A DNA stretch of 64,000 nt from Georgenia_A wangjunii (GCF_036421915.1 NZ_JAZGOM010000002.1), one strand, 5' to 3'; counted from the first letter of the stretch, positions 16,809-25,149 are shown. A program made the numbers and translations. The notes: generated by a model not told the origin, from the sequence alone.

Positions 16809-17560
16809 CGGACGCTGCGGACGGCGACGCCGGCGTCCTCGAGGCCGGCGCGCACCGCGGTGGCGAGGTCGAGGGCGCCGGGCGTGTCCCCGTGCACGCA
16901 GACGCTCTCGGCGGCGACGGTGAGGACCCCGCCGTCGACCGTCTCGATCGTGGACTCGGTGGCGAGCCGGACGACCCGGGCGGCCACGAGCGCGGGGTCG
17001 GTGAGGACGGCGCCCGGCCGGCCGCGCGGGACGAGCGTGCCGTCACCGGCGTAGGCCCGGTCGGCGAACGCCTCGACCACCGGCCGCAGCCCCGCCTCCC
17101 GCGCCTCGGCCTCGATGACGGTGCCGGGCAGCACGAGGATCGGCAGACCGGCGTCGACGGTCCGGACCGCCTCGGCGACGGCGCGCGCCTGCTGGCGGTG
17201 GTGGACGATCGCGTTGTAGAGGGCCCCGTGCGGCTTGACGTAACGCACGCGCGTGCCCGCGGCGGCGGCGATCGCCTGGAGCGCACCGACCTGGTAGATG
17301 ACTTCGTCGACGAGCTCGGCGGGGTCGACGTCGATGAAGCGCCGACCGAAACCGGCCAGGTCGCGGTAGGAGACGTGGGCGCCGACGCTGACCCCGTGCT
17401 CCGCGGCGAGCGTGCACGTCCCGCGTGCGGTCCGGGCGTCGCCGGCGTGGAAGCCGCACGCGACGTTGGCGCTCGAGACGACCCGCAGGATCGCGGCGTC
17501 GTCGCCCATGACCCATGGCCCGAAGGACTCCCCGACGTCCGCGTTGAGGTCGATCTCCAC
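16805..17560 (-). CDS. pxpA: 5-oxoprolinase subunit A (LamB/YcsF family)
   Basis: Encodes 251 residues, typical for PxpA. Family motifs are visible: IDLNADVGESFGPW at the N-terminus, SSANVACGFHAGD, VSVGAHVSYRD, VKPHGALYN and VCVHGDTPGA. Together with the downstream PxpBC fusion it hydrolyses 5-oxoproline (pyroglutamate) to glutamate using ATP, salvaging cyclised glutamate or glutamine. The ATG has GGGGAGG upstream. It leads a three-gene operon whose members overlap by 3-4 bp. It is divergent from the small YjbR-family gene, with only 53 bp between them. Confidence 0.94.
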   Translation of the reverse strand: MEIDLNADVGESFGPWVMGDDAAILRVVSSANVACGFHAGDARTARGTCTLAAEHGVSVGAHVSYRDLAGFGRRFIDVDPAELVDEVIYQVGALQAIAAAAGTRVRYVKPHGALYNAIVHHRQQARAVAEAVRTVDAGLPILVLPGTVIEAEAREAGLRPVVEAFADRAYAGDGTLVPRGRPGAVLTDPALVAARVVRLATESTIETVDGGVLTVAAESVCVHGDTPGALDLATAVRAGLEDAGVAVRSVR

Positions 17561-17580
17561 GGCGCACCTCCCCTTCCGCG

Positions 17581-17593
17581 CCGTACTGTACGG
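17581..17593. promoter_or_regulatory. Palindrome in the pxpA / YjbR divergent promoter
   Basis: CCGTAC-T-GTACGG is a perfect 13-bp palindrome centred in the 53-bp gap between two divergent start codons. It could be an operator or two overlapping minus-10-like hexamers on opposite strands. There is no direct evidence for a regulator. Confidence 0.35.
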
Positions 17594-17613
17594 GTGAGGA
17601 CCGGGGAGGCGTC

Positions 17614-17964
17614 ATGACCTTCGAGGAGTTGCTCGACTACTGCCTGGCCAAGCCCGGCGCATGGCCGGACGAGCCGTGGGAGGACGACGTCGTCGTCAAG
17701 GTGGGGCCGAAGATCTTCGCCTTCCTCGGCCGCCCGGAGAGCCGCTCCGTGGGTGTGAAGTGCGGGGCCACGCGCGCCGAGGCGGACGAGTGGCTCGCCG
17801 AGTACCCGACGGACGCCTCCGTCATGGCCTATCTCGGCCGGTCAGGCTGGAACACGCTCGGCATCGGCGGGGGGATCCCCGACGGCGAGCTCTACGACGC
17901 CGTCGACGCCTCGTACGCCGCCGTCGTTGCGCGGCTGCCGAAGAAGGACCGCCCCTCACCGTGA
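17614..17964 (+). CDS. MmcQ/YjbR family DNA-binding-like protein
   Basis: Encodes 116 residues, the normal length for the MmcQ/YjbR (CyaY-like fold) family. Family features are the LLDYCLAKPGAWPDEPW N-terminus, a conserved VKVGPKIFAFLG strand pair, and the C-terminal motif with WNTLGIGGGIPDGELYDAVDASY. Family members are small proteins of uncertain biochemical role, sometimes described as DNA-binding from structure. GGGGAGG precedes the ATG. Divergent from pxpA and convergent with the alcohol dehydrogenase gene. Confidence 0.88.
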   Translation: MTFEELLDYCLAKPGAWPDEPWEDDVVVKVGPKIFAFLGRPESRSVGVKCGATRAEADEWLAEYPTDASVMAYLGRSGWNTLGIGGGIPDGELYDAVDASYAAVVARLPKKDRPSP

Positions 17965-17995
17965 GCGCCCATCGTTCCCGTGGCGCGAGCGAGCG

Positions 17996-19009
17996 TCATC
18001 GGCTCGGCTCGACGACCACCTTGAGGCCGGTCCGGGCGTGCGCCGACCGGAACGCCTCGGCCGCCTCGGCGAGGGGGTAGGTGTCGCTGACGACGGAGGT
18101 GACGTCGACACGGCCGGAGGCCACGAGGCCGATGGCGCGCGGGTACATCTCCTTCATCCGGCGCGAGAGCTTGAGCGTCAACCCCTTGCGCCGTGCCGCC
18201 GACGCGGGGAACGTCGTGGAGTCGCCCTCGGGGATGCCGGCGAGGACCACCGTCGCTCCCCGGCCCGCGGCATGCACCGCCAGGGCGACGGCGGCGTCGT
18301 TGCCGGCGATCTCGAGAACGACGTCGCCGCCGCGGCCCCCGGTCGCATCGGCGAGCGCGGCGAGGACCGCCGGGTCATCGGCGTCGAGGACGACGTCCGC
18401 GCCCAGGCGCGCCGCGGCCTCGCGGCGGTGCGCGCGCGGCTCCACCGCGACCACCCGGTCGGCCCCGGCCGCCCGCGCCAGCTGGATGGCGCACAGCCCG
18501 ATCGGCCCGCAGCCGACGACGACGACCGTCGCGCCGAGCCGCGCCCTGCCGAGGTCCACGGCGTGCAGGGCCACGCCGAGAGGTTCGAGCATCGCGGCGT
18601 CGGCGTCGCCGAGGTCGTCCGGCACGGCGTGCAGCAGGTCGCTCGGCCAGGCGATGAGCTCACGGAGACCGCCGTCCGTGCGCCCGTGCCCGGCGAAGCG
18701 CACGTGCTCGCAGAGGTTCCGGTCACCGGCGAGGCACTGCTCGCACCGGCCGCACGGGTCCGCCGGGTCGACCGCCACCCGGCGACCGTGCTGCGGACCG
18801 CCCTCGACGACGCCGGCGACCTCGTGCCCCAGCACCAGCGGCTCCTCCAGGGTGGCGTCACCGATGCCGCCGTCGGCGAACCAGTGCAGGTCCGAGCCGC
18901 ACAGGCCGACCGCCGTCACCCGGACCAGACTCTCGTGGCCGGCCGGCACCGGTGCCTCGACCTCGTCGACACGCACGTCGCCGACCCCGTGCAGGCGGGC
19001 TGCCCTCAT
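17996..19009 (-). CDS. Zinc-dependent alcohol/polyol dehydrogenase (MDR family)
   Basis: Encodes 337 residues. The catalytic zinc site is built from CGSDLHWF, GHEVAGVV and the downstream acidic residue. The structural zinc cysteines lie in DPCGRCEQCLAGDRNLCE. A Rossmann motif VVVVGCGPIGLCA follows, with NAD-type acidic residue in VVAVEPR. The closest resemblance is to threonine/sorbitol dehydrogenase-like enzymes that oxidise secondary alcohols, but the substrate cannot be read from sequence. The ATG at 19009 follows GGAAGGA; an in-frame start 60 bp earlier is less likely. It is a single gene facing away from the cohesin operon, so 19010-19217 is a divergent regulatory region. Confidence 0.87.
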   Translation of the reverse strand: MRAARLHGVGDVRVDEVEAPVPAGHESLVRVTAVGLCGSDLHWFADGGIGDATLEEPLVLGHEVAGVVEGGPQHGRRVAVDPADPCGRCEQCLAGDRNLCEHVRFAGHGRTDGGLRELIAWPSDLLHAVPDDLGDADAAMLEPLGVALHAVDLGRARLGATVVVVGCGPIGLCAIQLARAAGADRVVAVEPRAHRREAAARLGADVVLDADDPAVLAALADATGGRGGDVVLEIAGNDAAVALAVHAAGRGATVVLAGIPEGDSTTFPASAARRKGLTLKLSRRMKEMYPRAIGLVASGRVDVTSVVSDTYPLAEAAEAFRSAHARTGLKVVVEPSR

Positions 19010-19124
19010 CTCGCGTCCTTCCCGGTGCGGCGCACGGACCGTTGTCCGTGCGCTCGATGGTAGGCACACGGGGCGTTCGCGCGACCGGCAGCGGTCTTGG
19101 GCACGTCGTCGGAGGCGTCGGGGC

Positions 19125-19162
19125 GAAACCGTGGCGAAACGTCAGGCACCCGACGGCGAAAC
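19125..19162 (+). promoter_or_regulatory. GlnR-like operator array upstream of the cohesin-dockerin operon
   Basis: Three GAAAC pentamers start at 19125, 19136 and 19158, that is with 11- and 22-bp phasing. This matches the layout of actinomycete GlnR operators, which are pentamer half sites separated by 6 bp, with GAAAC as the b-type half site. The first pentamer (GAAAC instead of GTnAC) and the missing third half site (CACCC at 19147) are imperfect. The array ends 10 bp before a TAGCGT minus-10 element at 19173-19178, a position suited to activation. Confidence 0.55.
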
Positions 19163-19172
19163 ACGGCGTCGT

Positions 19173-19178
19173 TAGCGT
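19173..19178 (+). promoter_or_regulatory. Putative minus-10 element of the cohesin operon
   Basis: TAGCGT resembles the minus-10 hexamers seen elsewhere in this window just before leaderless starts. A transcription start near 19185 would give a 5' leader of roughly 33 nt before the cohesin gene ATG at 19218. GCAGGACG just upstream of that ATG supplies a modest ribosome binding site. Confidence 0.4.
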
Positions 19179-19217
19179 CCGAGCACCCCCTCCGACGCAG
19201 AAAGCAGGACGACCCGC

Positions 19218-20081
19218 ATGCGCCCAGCCCCCCTCTCGAGACTCTCCCGGCCGGCGCTCGCCGCCGCCGCCACGTTGTGCACCGGGCTCCTCATGCTCGG
19301 CGCCGCCCCGGCGCTCGCCGCCCCGTCCGCCGCCGGCGTCACGGTCACCGCGCCTGACGAGGTCGCGATCGGCGGGGCCGTCGACGTCACGATCGGCCTG
19401 GGCGACGTCACCGGCGTCTACGCGTACGAGCTCACCGTCTCCCTCGACGGCGACACCCTCGCCTACTCCCCCGGCAGCGCCGCTGGTCCCGCGGGCGGGT
19501 TCGACGCCGTCCGGGTCGGCGACGAGGCGGTGACCCTCGTCCACAGCCGGCTCGGGACGTCCCCCGCGCTCGACGGGGACGTCGTCGCGACGCTGCGCCT
19601 CACCGGCCTCGCGGCCGGCACGAGCGCCGTCGACGTCACCGTCGCCCTCGTCGACGCGGCGGGTGCGACGACAGTGACGCCGCCGACCAGCACCTCGGTC
19701 GAGGTCCTCGCCCCGGTGCCGACGCCGTCCCCGACCGAGACGCCCACGGTGACCCCGGAACCGGAGCCGACCGGTGAGCCGACCGGTGAGCCGACCGGCA
19801 CCCCCACGCAGGAGCCGACCGGTGAGCCGACGACCGGTGCACCCACGCCTGACCCGTCGGCGCCCGCTGACGGCGGCGACGGCGGCGGCGGCGGAGCCCC
19901 GGTCTCCGACGGCGGCGCCGGCGGTGATGACGCAGGTCCGACTCCGGGCCGGGGCGGCGCGCTCCCCAGCACCGGCCTCGATGCCCTCACCCTCGGCGCG
20001 CTCGCCGGCACGGCGTTCGTCGCCGGTGCCGTCGCCCTCGCCGCCCGCGCGGCTCGCGCCCGGACGGCAGGTGCCCGATGA
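19218..20081 (+). CDS. Cell-wall-anchored cohesin-domain protein (LPSTG)
   Basis: Encodes 287 residues. A Sec signal peptide (about 1-35, cleavage after ALA) is followed by a single cohesin-like beta domain (about 41-163). Its pattern is VTVTAPDEVAIGGAVDVTIGL, VYAYELTVSLDGDTL, GDVVATLRLTGLAAG, ending VTVALVDAAGATTV. Next come a Pro/Thr/Glu linker with repeated GEPT units (about 166-248) and a C-terminal sorting signal: LPSTG at 249-253, a hydrophobic helix and an Arg-rich tail. Sortase should link it covalently to peptidoglycan. Cohesins bind dockerins, and the next gene, 50 bp downstream, encodes a dockerin-bearing amidase. The protein is therefore a likely one-site surface scaffold for that enzyme. 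A GlnR-like array precedes the operon. Confidence 0.85.
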   Translation: MRPAPLSRLSRPALAAAATLCTGLLMLGAAPALAAPSAAGVTVTAPDEVAIGGAVDVTIGLGDVTGVYAYELTVSLDGDTLAYSPGSAAGPAGGFDAVRVGDEAVTLVHSRLGTSPALDGDVVATLRLTGLAAGTSAVDVTVALVDAAGATTVTPPTSTSVEVLAPVPTPSPTETPTVTPEPEPTGEPTGEPTGTPTQEPTGEPTTGAPTPDPSAPADGGDGGGGGAPVSDGGAGGDDAGPTPGRGGALPSTGLDALTLGALAGTAFVAGAVALAARAARARTAGAR

Positions 20082-20131
20082 GCGCCGCCCCGCAGCACCA
20101 GCCCAACAGTCCCGACCCGAGGAGCACGCCC

Positions 20132-21967
20132 GTGACAACCCGACGCCGCCGCACGGCCCTTGCCCTGGCGGTCCCCCTGGTCTCCGCGCTCGCGCTCGGC
20201 GGCGCGGTCGGCACCGCCCAGGCGGACGTCCCGGCGCTCGAGGCCGACGGCGGCGCGCTGCTCGCGCCGTACTACACCGAGCTCGACCTCACCGGCGACC
20301 GCCAGGTGAGCGCCGACGACCTCGATCTCGTCGCCGAGCACCTCGGCGCGACCCCCGCCTCGACCAGCTGGGACGCGGTCGCCGCAGCCGACGTCGACGC
20401 CGACGGCGTCCTGACGATCACCGACCTCGCCGAGGTCTCGCAGCGCATCGTCTACGACGACGGGCCGTTCGAGCTCGTCGAGGCCTCGGTCATCGACATG
20501 CAGGCCGCGATGAACGCCGGCGTGACGACGTCGGTCGAGATCACCCAGGCCTACCTCGACCGCATCGCCGCGTACGACCGCCCGCTCATCGACACCGCCG
20601 AGGGCGGTCGCCCGCTCAACTCGATCTTCACGACGAGCACCACCGCCCTCGAGGCAGCAGCCGCGGCCGACGCGACGCGCGCGGCCGAGGGCATGACCGA
20701 CCTCCTCCTCGGCGTGCCGGTTGCGGTCAAGGACAACTACAACACCCTCGACATGCCGACGACGGGTGGTTGCGGCTGCTGGGACGACAACCAGACGGAG
20801 ACCGACGCCGCCATGGTCGCCGGCCTGCGCGAGGCGGGCGCCGTCATCCTCGCCAAGGCGAGCCTCGACGAGTTCGCCTACGGGTTCGCGTCGGAGTTCT
20901 CCTCCTACCAGCCCGCTGGGTCCACCCTCTACGTCGCGAGCCCGTACGCCACGAGCCGGACGGCCGGCGGGTCGAGCGGCGGAACTGGCGCGGCGATCTC
21001 CGCGAACCTCGCGGGCGTCGGCTTCGGCACGGACACGGGCGGGTCGATCCGTGTGCCGTCGTCCTACAACCAGCTCGTCGGCATCCGACCGACGGTCGGC
21101 CTCGCGAGCCGCGACGGGATCATCCCGCTCGCGCTGAGCCAGGACACCGGCGGGCCCATGACGCGCAGCGTCGTCGACGCCGCGGCCGCGCTCGACGCCG
21201 TCGTCGGCATCGACCCCGCGGACCCGGTCACCGCCGAGCAGGCGGGGCGCGTCCCGGAGTCCTACACCGCCTTCCTCGACGACGGCGCGCTCGAGGGGGC
21301 ACGGATCGGGTACGTCGCCTCGATGGTGAGCACGAACGCGACGACCGCTCGGCTCTTCGCCGACGCCGTGGCGACCCTCGAGGCGCAGGGCGCCGAGGTC
21401 GTCGAGGTCACCCCGCCGGCCGAGTTCGGCGCCGTGCTCGCCGAGCCCAGCGGGAGCACGAACGAGTTCAAGCACGACCTGTCCGCCTACATCGCGGCCT
21501 ACCTCGACCCCGACGTCGAGGCGCGCTCGATCAGCGAGATCCTCAGCACCGGCCGTCTCGTCACCTCACGCCTGCGGACCTACCAGTCCCGCGACGCGGT
21601 CGACGAGGCGACGTACGAGGCATGGGCGGGACCGGACGGCACCCACACGCGCGCCATCGCGACCGGTCACACGCTCGTCACGGAGATGATGGACGAGCTC
21701 GACCTCGACGCGCTCGTCTACCCGAGCGGCACGCCCTACGGCACGCACAGCACGAACATGCGCCTCAGCCCGAACACCGGGATGCCGTCGCTGACCGTGC
21801 CGATGGGGCAGGCCACCGAGGCGGACGGCACGCTCGCCGGCGCCGGCGTCAACCTCGAGCTCCTCGGGCGCGACTACGCCGAGGGCACCCTCCTCGGGTT
21901 CGCCTACGCGTTCGAGCAGGCGACGCACGCGCGCACCTCGCCCGCGCTGTTCGGCCCGCTCGGCTAG
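20132..21967 (+). CDS. Secreted dockerin-bearing amidase (amidase signature family)
   Basis: Encodes 611 residues from the GTG at 20132, which follows GAGGAG by 7 bp and begins a clean signal peptide (TTRRRRTALAL to TAQA, about 1-31). An ATG at 20078, overlapping the cohesin stop by 4 bp, is the alternative start and adds 18 residues. After the signal comes a type I dockerin (about 50-107) with two calcium loops, DLTGDRQVSADD and DVDADGVLTITD. The catalytic domain follows with a Lys-Ser-Ser triad: K200 in PVAVKDNYN, S281 in GGSSGG, S305 in GTDTGGSIR. It lacks an LPXTG signal, so surface retention would rely on the dockerin binding the cohesin encoded upstream. It should release ammonia or an amine from extracellular amides; the substrate is unknown. 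Confidence 0.88.
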   Translation: MTTRRRRTALALAVPLVSALALGGAVGTAQADVPALEADGGALLAPYYTELDLTGDRQVSADDLDLVAEHLGATPASTSWDAVAAADVDADGVLTITDLAEVSQRIVYDDGPFELVEASVIDMQAAMNAGVTTSVEITQAYLDRIAAYDRPLIDTAEGGRPLNSIFTTSTTALEAAAAADATRAAEGMTDLLLGVPVAVKDNYNTLDMPTTGGCGCWDDNQTETDAAMVAGLREAGAVILAKASLDEFAYGFASEFSSYQPAGSTLYVASPYATSRTAGGSSGGTGAAISANLAGVGFGTDTGGSIRVPSSYNQLVGIRPTVGLASRDGIIPLALSQDTGGPMTRSVVDAAAALDAVVGIDPADPVTAEQAGRVPESYTAFLDDGALEGARIGYVASMVSTNATTARLFADAVATLEAQGAEVVEVTPPAEFGAVLAEPSGSTNEFKHDLSAYIAAYLDPDVEARSISEILSTGRLVTSRLRTYQSRDAVDEATYEAWAGPDGTHTRAIATGHTLVTEMMDELDLDALVYPSGTPYGTHSTNMRLSPNTGMPSLTVPMGQATEADGTLAGAGVNLELLGRDYAEGTLLGFAYAFEQATHARTSPALFGPLG

Positions 21968-21983
21968 GCCGACGACCCGCGCC

Positions 21984-22030
21984 GACGCCCGCCGTCGCCG
22001 CCTCTCCCCGAGGCGGCCGCGGCGGGCGTC
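21984..22030. terminator. Terminator between convergent amidase and membrane-protein genes
   Basis: The outer arms GACGCCCGCCG (21984-21994) and CGGCGGGCGTC (22020-22030) pair perfectly. Inner arms CGCCGCCT and AGGCGGC surround CTCCCCG. It lies 17 bp after the amidase stop and 6 bp before the stop of the convergent minus-strand gene, so it can serve both. Confidence 0.75.
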
Positions 22031-22035
22031 GTCGT

Positions 22036-22505
22036 TCACCCCATGAGGACGGGGCGGCGGCGCGGCGGCGGCCGGGACGTCGCGAACGTCGTCGCGGCGA
22101 TGACCGCGACGAGCCCCGCGAACCCGACGTACCACCCGGGCTCGATGGGTTGACGCCCCCACACGCTGATCGCCGAGTCGACGAGGGCCTCGTAGCGGGC
22201 TTCGCCTCGGTAGTGGTCGCCCCACGCCGCGGTGACGAACCCGAGCTGCACGACGACGAGGGCGAGCGCGGGCAGGAGGACCGCTGTCGGCAGCCTGCGC
22301 CCGGGGTGGCGGACGAACCGGCCGAACAGCGCGACGACGAGGACAACCGCAGGGGCGATCGAGACGAGACGAGGAAGAAGAGCGCGATCCCGGCCGCGAC
22401 CAGCAAGCGCCGGGCCGCTGCGCCGAGCCGGTCGAACGCGACGGCGCTCGTGAGGTGGTCGACGTCGCGCGTGGCCGGCTGGTCGTCGACGATCTCGTCG
22501 CCCAT
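22036..22505 (-). pseudogene. Frameshifted three-helix membrane protein gene
   Basis: From ATG 22505 the first frame reads MGDEIVDDQPATRDVDHLTS and then a first hydrophobic helix ending LLVAAGIALFFLVS. The reading frame then breaks, and the rest (IAPAVVLVVALFGR through a second and third helix to the stop at 22036) is in another frame. The break lies in a direct repeat, GAGACGAGACGAG at 22361-22373 on the plus strand. Removing one 5-bp copy restores FFLVSIAPAVVLVV in a single frame. The product would then have about 154 residues. This is a recent slippage mutation, a phase-variable switch or a sequencing error. The family is not recognised. Confidence 0.7.
22361..22373. repeat. 5-bp tandem duplication causing a frameshift
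   Basis: GAGAC-GAGAC-GAG on the plus strand (GTCTC units on the coding strand). One extra unit shifts the 22036-22505 gene out of frame. Loss of one copy would rejoin both halves exactly. Confidence 0.75.
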
Positions 22506-22548
22506 CACGCACCTCTCGGAGTCGGCACGAACTGTACGGCGACGCACA

Positions 22549-22591
22549 GACGCCGCGGTGCACCGGATGAGGTCCGGGGCACCGCGGCGTC
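22549..22591 (-). terminator. Terminator of the MMPL transporter gene
   Basis: The arms GACGCCGCGGTGC (22549-22561) and GCACCGCGGCGTC (22579-22591) form a perfect 13-bp stem, with an additional inner CCGG/CCGG pairing. It starts 17 bp beyond the MMPL stop codon at 22609 and separates it from the frameshifted membrane gene. Confidence 0.75.
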
Positions 22592-22608
22592 GTGTGCGTG
22601 CTGTGTCG

Positions 22609-25149
22609 TCAGACCGCCGCGACCTCGCGCTCGCGCTCGCCCGCCGCGCCGCCGTGGGGGTGCGTGCGCTCGAGCGCGGACCCCTCGACGTCGACGTTGG
22701 GCAGGATGCGGTCGAGCCAGCGCGGCAGCCACCACGCCTTGTCCCCGACGAGGTGCATGAGCGCCGGGACGATGAGCATGCGGACGACGAAGGCGTCGAC
22801 GAGCACGCCGAACGCGAGACCGAACCCGATGGGCCGGATCATCGCCATGTGAGAGAACACGAACCCGCCGAAGACGGAGAACATGATGATCGCCGCGGCG
22901 GTGACGACCGCCCGGCCTGCGCGCCGGCCCTCGATGACGGCCGCGCGGGCGGGCGTCCCGTGGACGTACGCCTCCCGCATGCCGGAGACGAGGAAGAGCT
23001 GGTAGTCCATCGCCAGGCCGAAGAGGATGCCGATGAGCAGCGTCGGCAGGAAGCTGAGGATCGGTCCCGGCGCGTGGACGCCGAAGAGGTCCCCGAGCCA
23101 ACCCCACTGGTAGATGGCCGTCACGCCGCCGAACGCCGCGAAGACGGACAGGATGAACCCGCCGGTCGCGATGAGCGGGACGAGGATCGAGCGGAAGACG
23201 ACGACGAGGATGACGAGCGAGAGCCCGATGACGACGGCGAGGTAGATCGGCAGCGCCGCGCCGAGCTTGGCGGAGATGTCGATGTTGCCGCTCGCCAGGC
23301 CGGCGACGGACAGCTCGACGTCGGGCTCGTCGTCGAGCGTCGTGGCGCGCAGCGTGTGGACGAGCTCCTCGGTCGACTCGCTGCTCGGCCCCTCGGCCGG
23401 GACCACCTGGAACGCGGCCATGCTCAGGTCCTCCGACGTGCCGATGGGCGCGACGGCGACGACGTCCTCGAGGTCGGCGATCTCCTGGCCGATGGCCACC
23501 TGGAGCGGGCCGACCTCCGCCTCCTCGATCCCGCCGGGCAGGTCGGCGACGACGAGGAGCGGACCGTTCTGGCCGGCGCCGAACTTCTCGTCGACCACGG
23601 TGTAGGCGCGGTACTGCGTGGAGTCCTCGGGCTCGGTGGCGCCGTCGGGCAGGCCGAGGCGCATGTCGAGCGCGGGCAGCGCGATGACGACGAGCGCCGC
23701 GATGCTCGCGACGAGGCTGAGGATCGCCGCACCGGTGGACATGGGCTTCGCCGGCGCGACGGCCGCCGCGCGGGGCCGCTCCGTGGTGGCCGTGCGGCGC
23801 TGGCGGCGCGGCAGGGCGCGCTCGCCGACGAGCGCGAGGAGGGCGGGCATGAGCGTGATGGCGACGAGGACGGCGATCGCGACGCACGCGGCCGCGACGG
23901 TGCCCATGAGGCCGAGGAAGGCGATGCCGGTGACGTTGAGCGCGAGCAGCGCGATGAGCACCGTGAGTCCCGCGAAGACGACGGCGTTGCCGGACGTGCC
24001 GGTCGCGAGCCCGATCGACTCGTGGAGCTCGACACCCTCGCGGAGCTGCCGGCGGTGCCGGTTGAGGATGAAGAGGGAGTAGTCGATCCCGACGGCGAGG
24101 CCGAGCATGACGCCGAGGACGGGCGTCACGCTGATCATGTCGACGGTGCCGGACAGTGCCAGCGTGCCGAGGGCGCCGACGCCGATGCCGACGAACGCGG
24201 TGATGATGGGGAGCCCGGCGGCGACGAGCGTGCCGAGCATGACGAGGAGGACCACCCCGGCGACGACGACGCCGACGATCTCGGCGACGCCCGCGATGTT
24301 GGCGATGCTCTGGGTGATCTCGGCCGAGAAGTCGACCTCGAGCCCATCGACGGGGTTGTCCTCGAACGCGGCGACGACGGCATCCTTCGTCTCGTCGTCC
24401 ACCTCGTACTGCGGGACGGTGAACTGGACGATCGCCGTGGCGGCCGAGCCGTCCTCGGAGACGGTGCGGAACCCGCTCGCCAGCTCGAGCTGCTGCGCCC
24501 CGAGCTCGAGCTCGGCGCTTCCTGCCTCGAGCTCGGCCGCCTGGGTCTCGAGCTCGGCGGCCTGGGCCTCGAGCGCGGCGCTGCCGGCGTCGAGCTCGGC
24601 CTGCTGCGCGTCGAGCTGAGGCTGCGCCTGCTCGAGCATGCCCGCGGCCTCGGCCTGGGCGCGGGCGGCGTCGAGCTGGGCCTGGCCCGTCTCGAGCTGC
24701 GCGCGCGCGGCCTCGATCTGCTCGCGCCCGGCGTCGACCTGCTCGCGCCCCGCCTCGATCTGCGCCTGGCCGTCGGCGACCTGCGCCGCCTGGTCGGCGA
24801 GCTGGGCCTGGGTCTCGAACGGGTCGACGACTCCGGCGACGCCCTCGATGTCCGTGACGTCGGCGAAGACGTCGGCGACCGCGGCGCGCTGCTCCTCGCT
24901 GATCTCGGAGCCGTCAGCGGTGTGGAGGACGACGGTGCCCTGGCCGCCGGACGCCTCGGGGAACTCCTCCTGGAGCCGTTCGGTCACCTCCGCCGTCGGC
25001 GTCCCCGGGATGTCGATGGCGGTGCTGAGCGTGCCGCCGAACGCGGCGAACGCACCTCCCGCGCCGAGAAGGACGACGAGCCACGTCGCCACGACGAGCC
25101 AGGCGCGGCGGGCCGAGAAGCGACCGAGCCGGTAGAGCAGTTCTGCCAT
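22609..25149 (-). CDS. MMPL/RND-family efflux transporter with periplasmic-type coiled coil
   Basis: Encodes 846 residues with duplicated MMPL membrane modules. TM1 is near 17-36. A first extracytoplasmic domain follows, then about five helices around 280-440, a second domain, and the final helix block around 640-810. The first extracytoplasmic domain carries a long Gln/Glu/Ala-rich stretch (about 110-205) with imperfect heptads such as AQIEAGREQVDAGREQ and QLDAQQAELDAG, predicted to form an alpha-helical hairpin or coiled coil. MMPL proteins export lipids, siderophores or drugs using the proton gradient. It is divergent from a TetR regulator with a perfect palindrome in between, suggesting inducible efflux. 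The substrate is unknown. Confidence 0.9.
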   Translation of the reverse strand: MAELLYRLGRFSARRAWLVVATWLVVLLGAGGAFAAFGGTLSTAIDIPGTPTAEVTERLQEEFPEASGGQGTVVLHTADGSEISEEQRAAVADVFADVTDIEGVAGVVDPFETQAQLADQAAQVADGQAQIEAGREQVDAGREQIEAARAQLETGQAQLDAARAQAEAAGMLEQAQPQLDAQQAELDAGSAALEAQAAELETQAAELEAGSAELELGAQQLELASGFRTVSEDGSAATAIVQFTVPQYEVDDETKDAVVAAFEDNPVDGLEVDFSAEITQSIANIAGVAEIVGVVVAGVVLLVMLGTLVAAGLPIITAFVGIGVGALGTLALSGTVDMISVTPVLGVMLGLAVGIDYSLFILNRHRRQLREGVELHESIGLATGTSGNAVVFAGLTVLIALLALNVTGIAFLGLMGTVAAACVAIAVLVAITLMPALLALVGERALPRRQRRTATTERPRAAAVAPAKPMSTGAAILSLVASIAALVVIALPALDMRLGLPDGATEPEDSTQYRAYTVVDEKFGAGQNGPLLVVADLPGGIEEAEVGPLQVAIGQEIADLEDVVAVAPIGTSEDLSMAAFQVVPAEGPSSESTEELVHTLRATTLDDEPDVELSVAGLASGNIDISAKLGAALPIYLAVVIGLSLVILVVVFRSILVPLIATGGFILSVFAAFGGVTAIYQWGWLGDLFGVHAPGPILSFLPTLLIGILFGLAMDYQLFLVSGMREAYVHGTPARAAVIEGRRAGRAVVTAAAIIMFSVFGGFVFSHMAMIRPIGFGLAFGVLVDAFVVRMLIVPALMHLVGDKAWWLPRWLDRILPNVDVEGSALERTHPHGGAAGEREREVAAV

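Noticed and set aside
20078..20131. ATG 20078 as start of the dockerin amidase (4-bp overlap with the cohesin gene)
   Set aside because: Possible, but GTG 20132 has a far better ribosome binding site (GAGGAG) and gives a normal signal peptide. Kept only as an alternative.
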